From CAZQHK01 sp964593455 (GTDB lineage: Bacteria > Muiribacteriota > CAYSPT01): a stretch of DNA of 64,000 bases. Positions 54,201 through 63,001 of the stretch are shown here, in pieces. Location of the stretch: contig CAZQHK010000005.1 in assembly GCA_964593455.1 (NCBI GenBank), positions 78,121 through 142,120 of the forward strand, read 5' to 3'. How positions within the stretch are numbered: position 1 is the stretch's first letter; every line of letters starts with the position of its first letter. Below the pieces are notes generated by a model, which did no database searches, had not been told where the DNA came from, and saw only the letters and a program-made list of their open reading frames with translations. The translations under genes were made by a program, and so were the position numbers.

Positions 54201-56041
54201 TTGTCTTGATGCGTCCACTGGTTGACCCATTTTTTTAAACCACCCTTGACTTCGATGGTCCGCTTGATAACGTCATAACCCGCCCACACCTTGTTGATCA
54301 CTGTTTTGTTGCCCAAACGGCCGGATTGGTCATAATCAAACCGGGACACCTTTTTCCAGACATCCTGTTTGAAGCTGAGAATTTTCTTGCCGGTGGGAGC
54401 CCCCTGGGCCAGGCCGTCTTCTTCGCTCAAGTACATCGGATGATAGTTGGGACTGGACGGGTTTGTCGAAAAAGGATAGCTGTTGGGGCTGACCATCGTA
54501 TCGGGCACGTTCGGCTGGCCTGATTCATTTGGCCAGGCCGGGCTGTTTGGCGGGTCGACTTCGGTCGCCATGATGTACAGCCGGTTAAGACCGTCGATGG
54601 AGATGTTGTCCACCGATTTCGCGTAACGGCTGATGGAACCCAGGTCCTGGGACACGGGGAAATCCTTGAACGCGCTTGAATAATCGATGTAATAGATGTG
54701 CCCGGTAGCGTCAAAATATTCGTAGGCTTTACCGCCGCTTCCCCACCACTGGTCGGATACGGCGAACGAGTCCGCCGACGAGACATAGAGATAATCCGGG
54801 TTGCCGCTGGCTGTGCTGACATCGTAATCGATGGAACTGCCCACATGTTTGATATCGGTTACCTTGTACCCCTGCTTGTTGTGAAAATAATCCCAGTTGA
54901 TGACGGTGTTGTTGTTAAGGGGAAGCGTGGTTTTCTGCCCGTTCTTGTTGGTCATGGTGAGTTTGCGGTCGAGCGAATTGAATCCGTATACCCGGCCACT
55001 GCTGCAACTGACCACCTCCACCGGCGCCTTGAAGGAACCGATGGCCGATGTGTCGACACTCCCGTTGGGAATACAGCCGTCGCCGCAGCCCCGCAAAATA
55101 GTCTGGCGGACATCGACATCATACGATTCCATGACATTTTCACCGAGCCGGCGGGGATCCTCGCCGGTGGGATAAGTTTTCGTCCTCTCCCAGGCGCCGA
55201 TGTTCCTGACCGCTCCGGTCCGAGGTTCCTCGTACCAACCCCACAGATCAAGCGGTTTGGCCGTAAAATCGTACCGCCGAAGGATGTTGGTAACGATATA
55301 AGGCCACGCGCCCGGGTTCGAGTAAGCCGCGTAATAAGACGGGTCGAACTGTCCGTTGGCCTTGAAGCTGGTATGTCCTCCGCCCCGATGAGGAGTTGTG
55401 TACGGAATTAATACCGTATTTACATTCGGATCAAGCCTTTTCCATTGCGCATTGTACCCCTTGGATGATATCCCGTAATAGCCGGCGGGCAGGATAACTT
55501 TCCCGCTTTTGCCCTGGTATACCGGTCCGTCCGGCCCGACGTAGGGGTCGTGTTTCCACACCCAGCTGTTGCCGTATTTATCCGACCCGACTGATTGGCG
55601 ATACAGTCTGTGACTGGTTCCATGACCAGGAGGCCAGGTTCCTTCAATATCATTGAATATAGGAGAGTCCGGGGGAAACATACCACCGGGTCTCCAACCC
55701 AGTTCGGCCGCCTTTGGCTGTCCGCCGTCGGCCCGGGAAAAGGTGTAGATCGTGCCGTAGATATCGACGGAGAGTCCGTACGCGCTGTCTTTATCGGGAA
55801 AAACAGGGTCGAACAGCAAATAGGGGGCCGGCTGGGAAGTGTCACTGGGAAAGCCGGCCGGAGCAGCGATCTTTGGGGTGAGACGGTACACTCCTCTCGG
55901 CGGACAAATCCCGCCCGGCGCCTTGGGTATGAGGACATATACCTGCCCGTTACCGGCGGAGAAAATCTCTCCGGGCAGACAGGCCACAAGTAATACGGTA
56001 AAAGTGCTAATTAGCAACAATGATTTTACGTTAATGTTCAC
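51230..56041 (-). CDS. Very large exported protein with a PKD-like domain and acidic tail
   Basis: A 1603-residue protein starting at GTG 56041 (GGGAG 10 nt upstream) with a signal peptide (1-29). The N-terminal third is Pro, Gly and Tyr rich, with repeated short phrases reminiscent of a beta-propeller (YGLSVDIYGTIYTFSR, then YAKSVDNISIDGLNRLYIMA). A PKD-like segment lies at about 700-795 (THTFADPGKYRVRLTVRF). The C-terminal 30 residues are almost all Asp, Glu and Ser. No enzyme motif is recognised. The role could be adhesion or a surface scaffold. It is next to an OmpH/Skp-like gene that could chaperone it. Confidence 0.75.
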   Translation of the reverse strand: MNINVKSLLLISTFTVLLVACLPGEIFSAGNGQVYVLIPKAPGGICPPRGVYRLTPKIAAPAGFPSDTSQPAPYLLFDPVFPDKDSAYGLSVDIYGTIYTFSRADGGQPKAAELGWRPGGMFPPDSPIFNDIEGTWPPGHGTSHRLYRQSVGSDKYGNSWVWKHDPYVGPDGPVYQGKSGKVILPAGYYGISSKGYNAQWKRLDPNVNTVLIPYTTPHRGGGHTSFKANGQFDPSYYAAYSNPGAWPYIVTNILRRYDFTAKPLDLWGWYEEPRTGAVRNIGAWERTKTYPTGEDPRRLGENVMESYDVDVRQTILRGCGDGCIPNGSVDTSAIGSFKAPVEVVSCSSGRVYGFNSLDRKLTMTNKNGQKTTLPLNNNTVINWDYFHNKQGYKVTDIKHVGSSIDYDVSTASGNPDYLYVSSADSFAVSDQWWGSGGKAYEYFDATGHIYYIDYSSAFKDFPVSQDLGSISRYAKSVDNISIDGLNRLYIMATEVDPPNSPAWPNESGQPNVPDTMVSPNSYPFSTNPSSPNYHPMYLSEEDGLAQGAPTGKKILSFKQDVWKKVSRFDYDQSGRLGNKTVINKVWAGYDVIKRTIEVKGGLKKWVNQWTHQDKVGGRQASVKGEVAVVNLATRPSIVDNGGVIDIVNTLASGLKVVTEDEPSTWTFEGSFNYKSKTTIYAFNDNPPYYVDLNKDGKAGGLPSNTFQKRSAADLSAYDWQTEYKWEVKQLKPIPRSYNTVGDNTPVLTHTFADPGKYRVRLTVRFKTLDFSQAKTPSNISSAMESEVRTAVGTNDITVYAKIPDNITSYLWGINVVPSEMTIDEDLEPSKQGNQRIQASCYLKFVRDKNLSSKTAWLKNYDGIGMFDYDDKIVPAGNSGAYPWKYSYINNNQYVGRFRSGNAAKGTAVGDLIMGNVHRAPTNLDLQAIKYLWYVEYTNPEADSQDLAADETRGLACGRLDNASVTLETVNETQGIYKVTVPLDTTYDGTALKADAAKTVDEYVFWVPLERPAGQPGGFYRLYIKFFYPKVKWEPFYEGDKVLWNNLGSAGGDSADSKNPLLCQDGNVVNGYCDVTVLDITSPTVQFEAPNGTTGDPLKGEDINFLCRDNNPNSPVLAGEDSPHLEFFTYQFEAAENDLRDSKLGLTKGTLGVDISAASYRENSRFPDRENVEWTYTYGGHSDFNYLDLTGALDKVYYHSLAEEDDGTGKPTAETDYNGDGFLDGSYLWINLSPHVTKEESSIKFSWPDGKIKVNDKDIVILDLNGPDVERYTAAYSAKGSIPSDALCYSETKYSIPAPKIVMPAFTGSVKLLGKSTDGKDLSAVSNKLISVVDNDAPNAIFDVVPSNAQYRFAVIGSLADNQPQETITGDTIGAVVQEIISITGSSRIRFKSNPEDVVLRSADEQDQEAILSFLTDSEENEIIAAIIKQMSETSDDNKSKSIDKSEFLLDAINRSTRVSSPSSLLPELHEDVRFRLKVKVYDNIDQETGFTVLTALDKNREVFVNFLENGSEGDETREFTISMEEIFLSHEPFDLDAIYTEVVDKQGNKRRFIIPVKVSDTSIKVFTLREKTGADAGGQTDTDSASADDDDESDESAEETSDE

Positions 56042-56199
56042 TAGCGTATAATCTCCCTACCACCTCTATATATATGTAAAATACACACTATGCTCCAGCT
56101 TAATAATAGTTAACGAACGTGAAAGTGTCAATGCAAAAGTGTGTCCGGCGGGGAGATTTACCCGCTCTCGCCGGACAGAAGATCATGAAATATACGAAT

Positions 56200-57300
56200 T
56201 TAGCCAAAAAGTTTGAGGATCACTTTCTGGACCTCGAAATCGACGCGATGTTTGTCGAGGACATACTGCAGCACCTCACTGGTCAGGTCCATTCCTCCCT
56301 TGAGGATGATCCGATAGAAAACCTGGTCGAGTCCCATAATAATCAGATTACGGAAAACCCTTGATTTTTCACCGTACCAGAAATCGAGTTGTACCGGCCC
56401 ATGGTGTTTGAGTGTCTCTTCCCGTTTTTTACCACCCTGTCTCACCCCGTCCAAAAACATCCGGTACGCGTTATCGTAGACTACGGACTCTTTTTCTTCC
56501 GGATAATAAACGGTCGTCACCGACTGGTTGAATACCAGATCGACTTCATTTCTTCCGGCTACCTCGTCGATAGCCTCGTTGATATCGTCGAACATTTCCT
56601 GGAACTTTTCCATGGTGTACTTTCTGGTGGAAAAAGAGGCTTTTTGCAGTTCGTCATTGAACTCCTGGATACGTCGCTTCAATTTTTCCCGTTCTATTTT
56701 CAGCGATTTGTTGGTGGTAAAAAAATCCTCTTCCAGCTTCTTAACTTCTTCCCGCCACTCGTTCCGGACTTTTTCCTTCCCGGATTCGGGAGCGTCCTCC
56801 AACCGGTGTTGGTACTGTTCCCGCAGCTTCTGGTGCCGATCATTCAACTCCTGCCGGGCATGCGTAATTCTGACATCAGTTTTTTGATATTTTTCCTCGG
56901 TCTCGGCGAGCTTCCGCTCCACATCTTCCACCATTAGCTGGTGTTCATCCACCAGTTTTTTCATGTACTCTCCACGTTCACTGTCGGGCACATTTTTGGG
57001 AACCGTCAGCTCGAAGCGGTTGTCGGAAACCGAATAATCGGCCATGGAGGGATGAAACAGGAGCACGGTAAGCACGTCCACATAGCCGACCCGGCCCGGA
57101 ACCAGGGGCACGGCGGCGTTCCTTTCTTTATCCCGTTTGTTCCTGAGGAACTCGATGATATCGCGGCTGTGGCCGGACAGTCCTTCCGGTTCCTGCGCCA
57201 GGCTTCCCACCGGAAAAATCCCGGTACCCAGTATACACACCAACACCGTTAGAACTATGTAACCCGGACATCTAAGAGCCTCATCTCGTCTGCTTTTCAT
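56200..57300 (-). CDS. OmpH/Skp-like periplasmic coiled-coil protein
   Basis: The ATG at 57300 gives a typical signal peptide (RRDEALRCPGYIVLTVLVCIL, ending LAQ); in-frame starts at 57327 and 57336 are possible. The 366-residue product resembles OmpH/Skp in the strand-helix VGYVDVLTVLLFHPSM and in its long charged coiled coil (about residues 120-245). It is longer than usual Skp (about 160-180) and has an extra C-terminal domain of about 120 residues. Skp chaperones carry outer-membrane proteins across the periplasm. It precedes the 1603-residue exported protein on the same strand with a 159-bp gap, so it may serve this protein. Confidence 0.7.
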   Translation of the reverse strand: MKSRRDEALRCPGYIVLTVLVCILGTGIFPVGSLAQEPEGLSGHSRDIIEFLRNKRDKERNAAVPLVPGRVGYVDVLTVLLFHPSMADYSVSDNRFELTVPKNVPDSERGEYMKKLVDEHQLMVEDVERKLAETEEKYQKTDVRITHARQELNDRHQKLREQYQHRLEDAPESGKEKVRNEWREEVKKLEEDFFTTNKSLKIEREKLKRRIQEFNDELQKASFSTRKYTMEKFQEMFDDINEAIDEVAGRNEVDLVFNQSVTTVYYPEEKESVVYDNAYRMFLDGVRQGGKKREETLKHHGPVQLDFWYGEKSRVFRNLIIMGLDQVFYRIILKGGMDLTSEVLQYVLDKHRVDFEVQKVILKLFG

Positions 57301-57358
57301 CAGCCTGATACCCTCTTCTTTCCTCATACCCCCCAAAAATGGGGTGATTACAAACAGA

Positions 57359-57583
57359 TTATCCCTTTATTTTGTCCAGCAGCCAGGCCATGTTCCGGCC
57401 CAGAGTTTTCATTGTTTGCACGCCTTCTTCATCCGTTTTCACGTCTCCGGCCTCAAGACCGATACCCAAATTCCAGTAACACGATCCGGGAACGATCATC
57501 TGGTTGATCAGGAAAAAGTAGTTGATTAAAATAGACGTGTTACCTTTTTTTCGGGGACTACCATTAAAAGCTATACCTTTCAT
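57359..57583 (-). pseudogene. Remnant of a flavodoxin-fold NADPH-dependent FMN reductase
   Basis: A 74-residue frame (ATG 57583, GAGGA upstream) joins the first 20 residues of the family, with the FMN phosphate loop FNGSPRKKGNT, directly to the last 50 residues (MIVPGSCYWNLGIGLEAGDV and TMKTLGRN). Complete family members have about 180-200 residues, so roughly 100 central residues, including most flavin contacts, are missing while the frame is kept. It cannot bind FMN normally. It is either a decayed gene with an in-frame deletion or an assembly join. Confidence 0.75.
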
Positions 57584-57613
57584 CGATTCATCCTCAATTT
57601 CATGCGTATATTT

Positions 57614-58486
57614 TCATTCAGGCAGGGAAAGAGATTTTTTTACCTCGACTTCATCAACGAAACGGGACACACCGCGCAATTCTTTCAAGTGTGACATGAC
57701 TTCTTTCCCGTCCTCATTTTCATGCATGGTCAACATTGCTTCTTTTAGTTTATGTTTCAGACCGGGATCCAGGTCCCGGCGGACGACTACCGGATCGTTG
57801 GGAATCGAATCCGTGGGGGTAATAACGCGAAACTGCGGGTTAATATTCTTATCGCCCTTGAGAATAAGCCCTTCATAGACCGCCGCCGCCGCGTAATGGC
57901 CGTTTGAAACTCCATGAAGGCTCTGGTCATGACTGTTGGTGAAAACCACCTTCTCAAAAAACGTTAACGGGTTGATTCCCTTTTTCTTGAACAGCCGATT
58001 AGGGTAAAAGAATCCTGACCCTGAGTTCCGATCGACATACGCAAACGTCGTCCCTTTCAGGTCTTCGAGAGTATGATAAGTACTGTCAGCCAGGGTCACG
58101 ATAAGGCCCTTGTACACCAGTTTCTCGTGTCGTATCGGACGGGACAGGACTTCCCATTCCTCTCCCGTTTTGAGCTGAAGGTACGATACCGCTGAAAACC
58201 AGGCCACGTGAACCCGGTTTAAATCGAGCAGTTTGCCGAGACTCCTGTAATTCGGGCAGACGTTCAATTTTACCGGGCGCTCAAGCCGTCTCTCGAGGTA
58301 CCGGGCTATCGGGTCCATCTCTTTTTTCAAAGCTTCCACGCTGAGATAGGGAATCACACCGAGCACCAATGAAGGAGGTGATTCAACGATGAATTTTGCT
58401 TCTATCGGTGAAAACGAATCGTTCCTCACCCCTGCCAGGACCAGTAAAGCCAGAATCAACACCACTCCGATAAAAAACCGGGTCAT
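57614..58486 (-). CDS. PhnD-like phosphate/phosphonate-type substrate-binding protein
   Basis: ATG 58486 is chosen because GGAGG lies 10 nt upstream and it overlaps the preceding stop (ATGA). The 290-residue protein has an N-terminal membrane or signal helix (about 4-21) and a periplasmic-binding fold of the PhnD type: LVLGVIPYLSVEALKKEMDP at the start, HVAWFSAVSYLQ, the hinge segment KGTTFAYVDRNSGSGFFYP and HYAAAAVYEGLI. Such proteins bind phosphite, phosphonate or related ligands and sometimes feed sensors rather than ABC transporters. No ABC transporter gene is present; instead it is coupled to the MFS-HEAT and Cache-HAMP genes. Confidence 0.88.
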   Translation of the reverse strand: MTRFFIGVVLILALLVLAGVRNDSFSPIEAKFIVESPPSLVLGVIPYLSVEALKKEMDPIARYLERRLERPVKLNVCPNYRSLGKLLDLNRVHVAWFSAVSYLQLKTGEEWEVLSRPIRHEKLVYKGLIVTLADSTYHTLEDLKGTTFAYVDRNSGSGFFYPNRLFKKKGINPLTFFEKVVFTNSHDQSLHGVSNGHYAAAAVYEGLILKGDKNINPQFRVITPTDSIPNDPVVVRRDLDPGLKHKLKEAMLTMHENEDGKEVMSHLKELRGVSRFVDEVEVKKSLSLPE

Positions 58487-61143
58487 GATTGCCAAACCTC
58501 CGTTAACGTTTCATCCGAAATGCCATCACTGCCGAATACCGTCAGTTTGAGTCCCAGTTCGCTGAAACTCACTTTCCCGTCATGATACAGAATGGGAATA
58601 AGCCGGGAAACAAAGTCTTTATCAAAACTGGACTCCAGAAACTCATGGGCGATCGAGCGGTCAAAAATGTCGGGATGCTGCGCCCGTTTAAGCGCTTCTG
58701 AGACTCCCTTCGAATCCAGGGTAGAATACGCCAGGAGATAGTTGAAGATTTCACGTCTGATCTTCCAGGACTCGTCGGATACCACGATGTTCTTTTCCAG
58801 CGCGACGGCGCCCTGCCATAGATACACGAGCATTTCACTGCACTCATCACGTATTTTATCACGGTCGAGAAAAGCCAGGGCGCGGACGATTTTGCCCCAG
58901 GCGGCAAACGGGGAATCCGCGTCGGCTGATCTGAAACTTTGGATGATGGGATCGATGGTGGGCTCCACCCCGCCGTCCTGTTTCTCGATCAGACACCTGT
59001 CGAGGAACGCCTGCCCGATAGCATCGGAGTGCTGCATGATAATGGTCAGACGGGCCCGGGCGCCTTCATTTTGAATTGAAATGATTTTGGCCAGGAGTTT
59101 AAGGGGGCCTTTTTCTTTTGTTTTTTTCAAGGTCTTAAGCAGGTATTTGCGTTCACGGGAGGTCAGGTTAGCCAGAAGAGAACCGAGCCTTTTAACATTT
59201 TCACACGACACTTCCTGAAACATTTGGCGGGCAAATTTGGAGCGTTCCGGCGACTGGTCCTGGCAGCGGTTTTCGAGAATGGCGACAGCTTTCGGGGTCT
59301 TTATTTTTGCCAGCGCGATCATGGCGTTTCGTGCAGCTATCTTTTCACCGTCAAGCGAAAGGGATTCCAGGGCCGGTACGAACATGGGTAGGGCCAGTTC
59401 GCCCATGACGGCGGCGGCGGAACCGCGCATGATGGCAATTTCCGAGCGGGCCATTCCGGCCAACCCGGAAAGCGAATTGAGCAGCACCTGCTTGCTGCGC
59501 CCGATCCTTAGCAAACTTATAATGGCACAACCGCGAATCCGGTGATGCATGTGAGTCAGAAACTCCGCCAGGATCTGTTCCACCCGCTCATGCCATCCGA
59601 TCTTCCCTAACAGTTCCAGGATGTTCGCGGTAAGCCGGGGCGAATCATCTTGGTGAAGAATCTTTTCAATACGGTCCAGAAACGTATGCCCTGTCCGGTC
59701 TACCAGGAGATTGGCCATGGCGGTCAGACAGCGGGAATCGGTTTCCACTTCGAGCACGGGCAGCAGCAGTTCCTGGATGGTCTCTGAATCCATCAGCGAA
59801 ACTTCTTCAACGGTTTTCAAACGGACCGACGAGTCAGAATGCCGCAACAGCGTCTTGAACTCGGGAATCCGGTCCTTAACCGCGACAAATTTCAACGACT
59901 CAATCATGTCGGGATCCCCGGTCCCCCTGGTGTCGCGAATAGTCAATTTTAACGTTTTAAAATAGGCGCTGTCTATTCCAAAGGTGATACAGAGGAAAAT
60001 GACGTTGATCACAGCCAGCACCATATAGAAATAAACGGGTGAGAAGTAATCCTTGGCAAAAATCAATATGGTACCGGCAGTCAGGGTGCTGATGGTTTTG
60101 GCCAGGAAAATTGATCGGAAGTAGTCCGTCCGCTTGTTTTTGGGTACCGCCCCTAAAAGGATGTAGTTTCCCGGATTGTTCAAGGCCCGAGCCAGGATAA
60201 GCAGTGAGAATTGAAGGCTGACCGTGAGAATGAAGGACGTGTGGAAAATTGAAACAAGACACAGGGTCGACATGGTTATCGGAAGAATCAAGAGAATTTT
60301 ACCTACCGGGAAATTGGAGAAAGCCCATCCGGCGACCAGCGTTTGGATAACGATAACCACCAGGTCGATACTGGCGCTGAACATGCCCATAAAGGCGGCC
60401 AGGTCTTTGGTGGACGTAAAGTGCCTGTTGATCTGGTCGGAGTAAAGGAAATCGACGGGGAATTTGGTTACAACTCTGAAAATAATGGAAAAAATGAGCA
60501 GACGCACCAGGGGGTGTGAAAACGGGGAGACGTGAGTTGGCTGATCAACAGGCACTGAGTCCGGTTTTGGAACCGATACATCTTCTTTCGATCCGGTTGT
60601 CTTTTTCAACCTGGACAGAATCACGTCAACCAGCAGGAAAAGAATTGACGTACACCAGAGGAGTTCTTTCAGACTGATGATATCCAACAGGATTTTCAAC
60701 ATCAGACCGCTGATACACAGACCCACACTCCCGGCGGCAAATATAACGGGCTGCCATCGTTTGGCCTCTTTGAGATTAAGATGCTCACTGACGGTTTTCG
60801 CAAATGACAGGCCGCAAATTTCGTCGCTCTGGACCAGGATAATCAGCGTGACCAGGAAGACCAGGCTGTTCTCCGTGTCCAGCATAAAGCTGCCTACCAG
60901 GGAGGCCAAAACCAATATGCGGGTAGTCAATGACAACAACGGCTGGCCGATGCGTTTTCTCAGGGTCCCCTTGAAGAAATAGAATATGGAAATTAGAAGT
61001 AGATTTGAAATGGTATAGAGCCAGGGCAGCGCCTGGACTCCCGCGGATTTGAGAAGCAGGGTCAACAACGCCAGCCAGAGGATATTGCTTGACGCTCTGA
61101 ACAGCACATTGAAAAGCGAAAGCAGTATTATTGGCCGTTTCAC
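58483..61143 (-). CDS. MFS-like transporter domain fused to HEAT repeats
   Basis: The start is GTG at 61143, because AGGAG lies 8 nt upstream inside the end of the previous gene; the open frame reaches 61164. The 886-residue protein has about 12 transmembrane helices (residues 1-405), resembling MFS or ADP/ATP-translocase-like carriers. A soluble part of about 480 residues follows, with HEAT-like repeats (RNAMIALAKIKTPKAVAIL, MRGSAAAVMGELALPMFVPA). Related carriers with cytoplasmic HEAT repeats are known from uncultivated bacteria, but their substrate is not known to me. It sits between the Cache-HAMP gene and the PhnD-like gene with overlaps, so the three probably form one functional unit. 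Confidence 0.82.
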   Translation of the reverse strand: MKRPIILLSLFNVLFRASSNILWLALLTLLLKSAGVQALPWLYTISNLLLISIFYFFKGTLRKRIGQPLLSLTTRILVLASLVGSFMLDTENSLVFLVTLIILVQSDEICGLSFAKTVSEHLNLKEAKRWQPVIFAAGSVGLCISGLMLKILLDIISLKELLWCTSILFLLVDVILSRLKKTTGSKEDVSVPKPDSVPVDQPTHVSPFSHPLVRLLIFSIIFRVVTKFPVDFLYSDQINRHFTSTKDLAAFMGMFSASIDLVVIVIQTLVAGWAFSNFPVGKILLILPITMSTLCLVSIFHTSFILTVSLQFSLLILARALNNPGNYILLGAVPKNKRTDYFRSIFLAKTISTLTAGTILIFAKDYFSPVYFYMVLAVINVIFLCITFGIDSAYFKTLKLTIRDTRGTGDPDMIESLKFVAVKDRIPEFKTLLRHSDSSVRLKTVEEVSLMDSETIQELLLPVLEVETDSRCLTAMANLLVDRTGHTFLDRIEKILHQDDSPRLTANILELLGKIGWHERVEQILAEFLTHMHHRIRGCAIISLLRIGRSKQVLLNSLSGLAGMARSEIAIMRGSAAAVMGELALPMFVPALESLSLDGEKIAARNAMIALAKIKTPKAVAILENRCQDQSPERSKFARQMFQEVSCENVKRLGSLLANLTSRERKYLLKTLKKTKEKGPLKLLAKIISIQNEGARARLTIIMQHSDAIGQAFLDRCLIEKQDGGVEPTIDPIIQSFRSADADSPFAAWGKIVRALAFLDRDKIRDECSEMLVYLWQGAVALEKNIVVSDESWKIRREIFNYLLAYSTLDSKGVSEALKRAQHPDIFDRSIAHEFLESSFDKDFVSRLIPILYHDGKVSFSELGLKLTVFGSDGISDETLTEVWQS

Positions 61144-61145
61144 GG

Positions 61146-62327
61146 TTACTGCTCCTGATCCCACTCGCGCGACCAGATATCCTCCATTATTCGATGTTTC
61201 TCCAGGGTCGACGCCATTTCATTAAAGGCCACCCCCGCATCCGTGAGCTCGTCATTCCCGTCCACCTGGACCCGGTGGCTGACCACTCCTTTGCCAACGG
61301 AACGGATACCCTCCACCAGGCTGCTGACCCGGGAGCCGATACTCCGGGCCAGGAAGAAACTCAGTGACACAGCGATGAGCACCGACAAAACCAGGACAAT
61401 TAACAAGTTAACCATGATCTGATCCAGGAATCCCAGGACCGATTTTCGGGGCCGGGCAGTCAGAATAAAACCGTTCAGGTGATCGATATAAGCCATGACT
61501 CCCAGGTAGGTTTCACCTTCATAATCGTATTTCACGGATTTGGTGCCGCTGGCCATGATCTGTTCCAGGTCAATATCGAGACCGATCAATCCTTCAGGGA
61601 GTTTTTTGCCGTTGGTAACCAGTACCTGGCCGGACCGGTCGGTCAATATCAGGATCTCGTTATCCTCCAACGGATAGCCGCTGATGAGTTCCATGAGTTC
61701 CGGACCCTCTATTTTAATGGCGCAACTGGCAACACCCACCACGTTTTCCGAATCCACAAAGTCAAATATGGGAGACATGATCAAAAACAGTTTTTTTGAT
61801 CTCGCCATGATAACCTGCCGGCAAACGGTGGCCTTTTTTGTATTCAGTACCTCCCTGAACGTTTCCCTGATTACTTCGTATTTTTCCTCGTTATTTTCAA
61901 GGATATTTCCGGTCTCGCGTTTGAAATCGGTGATCCCCTGGTAAAGATCTATCCTGGCGGAAACGTTAACCGTACCTTCCGATTTATAAACATAGATACT
62001 GTAGTAGTAAGGGTTGAAAGCAAAAAAACGATGTATCGCCGCAAACTGACGCTCGGGGATCATGCTTTGTATATCCGGCTCATTCAGCAGCAGGCTGAGC
62101 TGCCGCTCGTAATTGGAAAGCATCGAATCGATACCGTGTTGTATGGATTCCGTCAATGCTTCTTGTGATGAAACAGCCTGAACAATGATATCGAACCTGG
62201 TCTTGAAATAAAGGATGGAGCCGATGAGAACGATGGGGATCAGGCCGGTAATCAAGGCCACGGAAAAAATTTGCGCCCCGATTTTCTTCGACCAGGCCCG
62301 CTTCTGTTTTCCTCGTGGTTCAGACAT
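61146..62327 (-). CDS. Cache-HAMP membrane sensor without output domain
   Basis: ATG 62327 with AGGAG 8 nt upstream. The 393-residue protein has a transmembrane helix (about 17-39), a periplasmic double Cache-like domain (about 45-285), a second helix (about 298-322) and a HAMP domain (about 325-375) with the typical DELTDAGVAFNEMA end. It stops about 20 residues after HAMP, so there is no kinase, cyclase or methyl-accepting domain. It resembles the sensor half of a chemoreceptor or histidine kinase. The output must be passed to a partner; the next gene, 2 nt away, encodes the MFS-HEAT protein. Confidence 0.88.
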   Translation of the reverse strand: MSEPRGKQKRAWSKKIGAQIFSVALITGLIPIVLIGSILYFKTRFDIIVQAVSSQEALTESIQHGIDSMLSNYERQLSLLLNEPDIQSMIPERQFAAIHRFFAFNPYYYSIYVYKSEGTVNVSARIDLYQGITDFKRETGNILENNEEKYEVIRETFREVLNTKKATVCRQVIMARSKKLFLIMSPIFDFVDSENVVGVASCAIKIEGPELMELISGYPLEDNEILILTDRSGQVLVTNGKKLPEGLIGLDIDLEQIMASGTKSVKYDYEGETYLGVMAYIDHLNGFILTARPRKSVLGFLDQIMVNLLIVLVLSVLIAVSLSFFLARSIGSRVSSLVEGIRSVGKGVVSHRVQVDGNDELTDAGVAFNEMASTLEKHRIMEDIWSREWDQEQ

Positions 62328-62524
62328 GATGAGACTCCTTCACAATCAGCATGAACATTCCACCTGCGTCTTCGCGCATCAGGTGAATTATTCGAGCTAA
62401 AGAAAGCTCGCGTATTCATAATAGTTATAAAGAAGCAGAAAAACAAAAACTTTTTTGCAAAAAATACAATTGAGGCGCCACCCCCGCACATGTTAGAATT
62501 GATAATTACAGGGGGTGGATACTC

Positions 62525-62971
62525 ATGGGATGGTTTGACTGGTACCAAACGAGCGAAGCGCTGCAATGTCCTGTTTGCCATACGCCTTTGTCCGAGTGGC
62601 AAGGGAAAGACGGCCCGTGTGGTTTATTCGTGTGGGAGCAAGGACGTGCTGCTCCCGTCGATCAAAAAATAGAGAAAGATATCGCCATCGAAATCGCCCA
62701 GCGCGAGACGCTTCGCCTGCCGGAAGAATTCTTGATATTCTCTTACAACTGCTCCTGCCCATTCCCGCCTTTGGCTCATTGTTCTTCCGAGGCCGGTATC
62801 TGGACGACGACTGTTCTCGTCAAGCTGGAGGACGTCTCCCGGTTCGAACATGAAACCCGGGACCAGTTCGAGACCAGAAAGCAGTGGCTGAGAGGAAATA
62901 CTCCCGAAGAAGAGCTTGCTCACCGGGCAATCATTGCCAAACGTTTGTGGGTAGAGTCGGTATTCAAATAA
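62525..62971 (+). CDS. Small cysteine-rich protein of unknown function
   Basis: ATG 62525 after GGGGGTGGA. The 148-residue protein has one N-terminal CPVC pair and later cysteines (SYNCSCPFPPLAHC), suggesting a zinc site. The first residues WFDWYQTSEALQCPVCHTPLSEWQGKDGP look like a family I have seen as hypothetical in several bacteria, with no function known to me. It has no signal peptide and is transcribed alone, divergent from the Cache-HAMP operon. Confidence 0.75.
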   Translation: MGWFDWYQTSEALQCPVCHTPLSEWQGKDGPCGLFVWEQGRAAPVDQKIEKDIAIEIAQRETLRLPEEFLIFSYNCSCPFPPLAHCSSEAGIWTTTVLVKLEDVSRFEHETRDQFETRKQWLRGNTPEEELAHRAIIAKRLWVESVFK

Positions 62972-63001
62972 TTTTGTACCTCTTTACCGGAAGCCGGCCG
63001 A

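Noticed and set aside
56119..56364. 81-residue plus-strand frame at the end of the OmpH-like gene
   Set aside because: It overlaps the OmpH-like coding region on the other strand for two thirds of its length and has no ribosome site.
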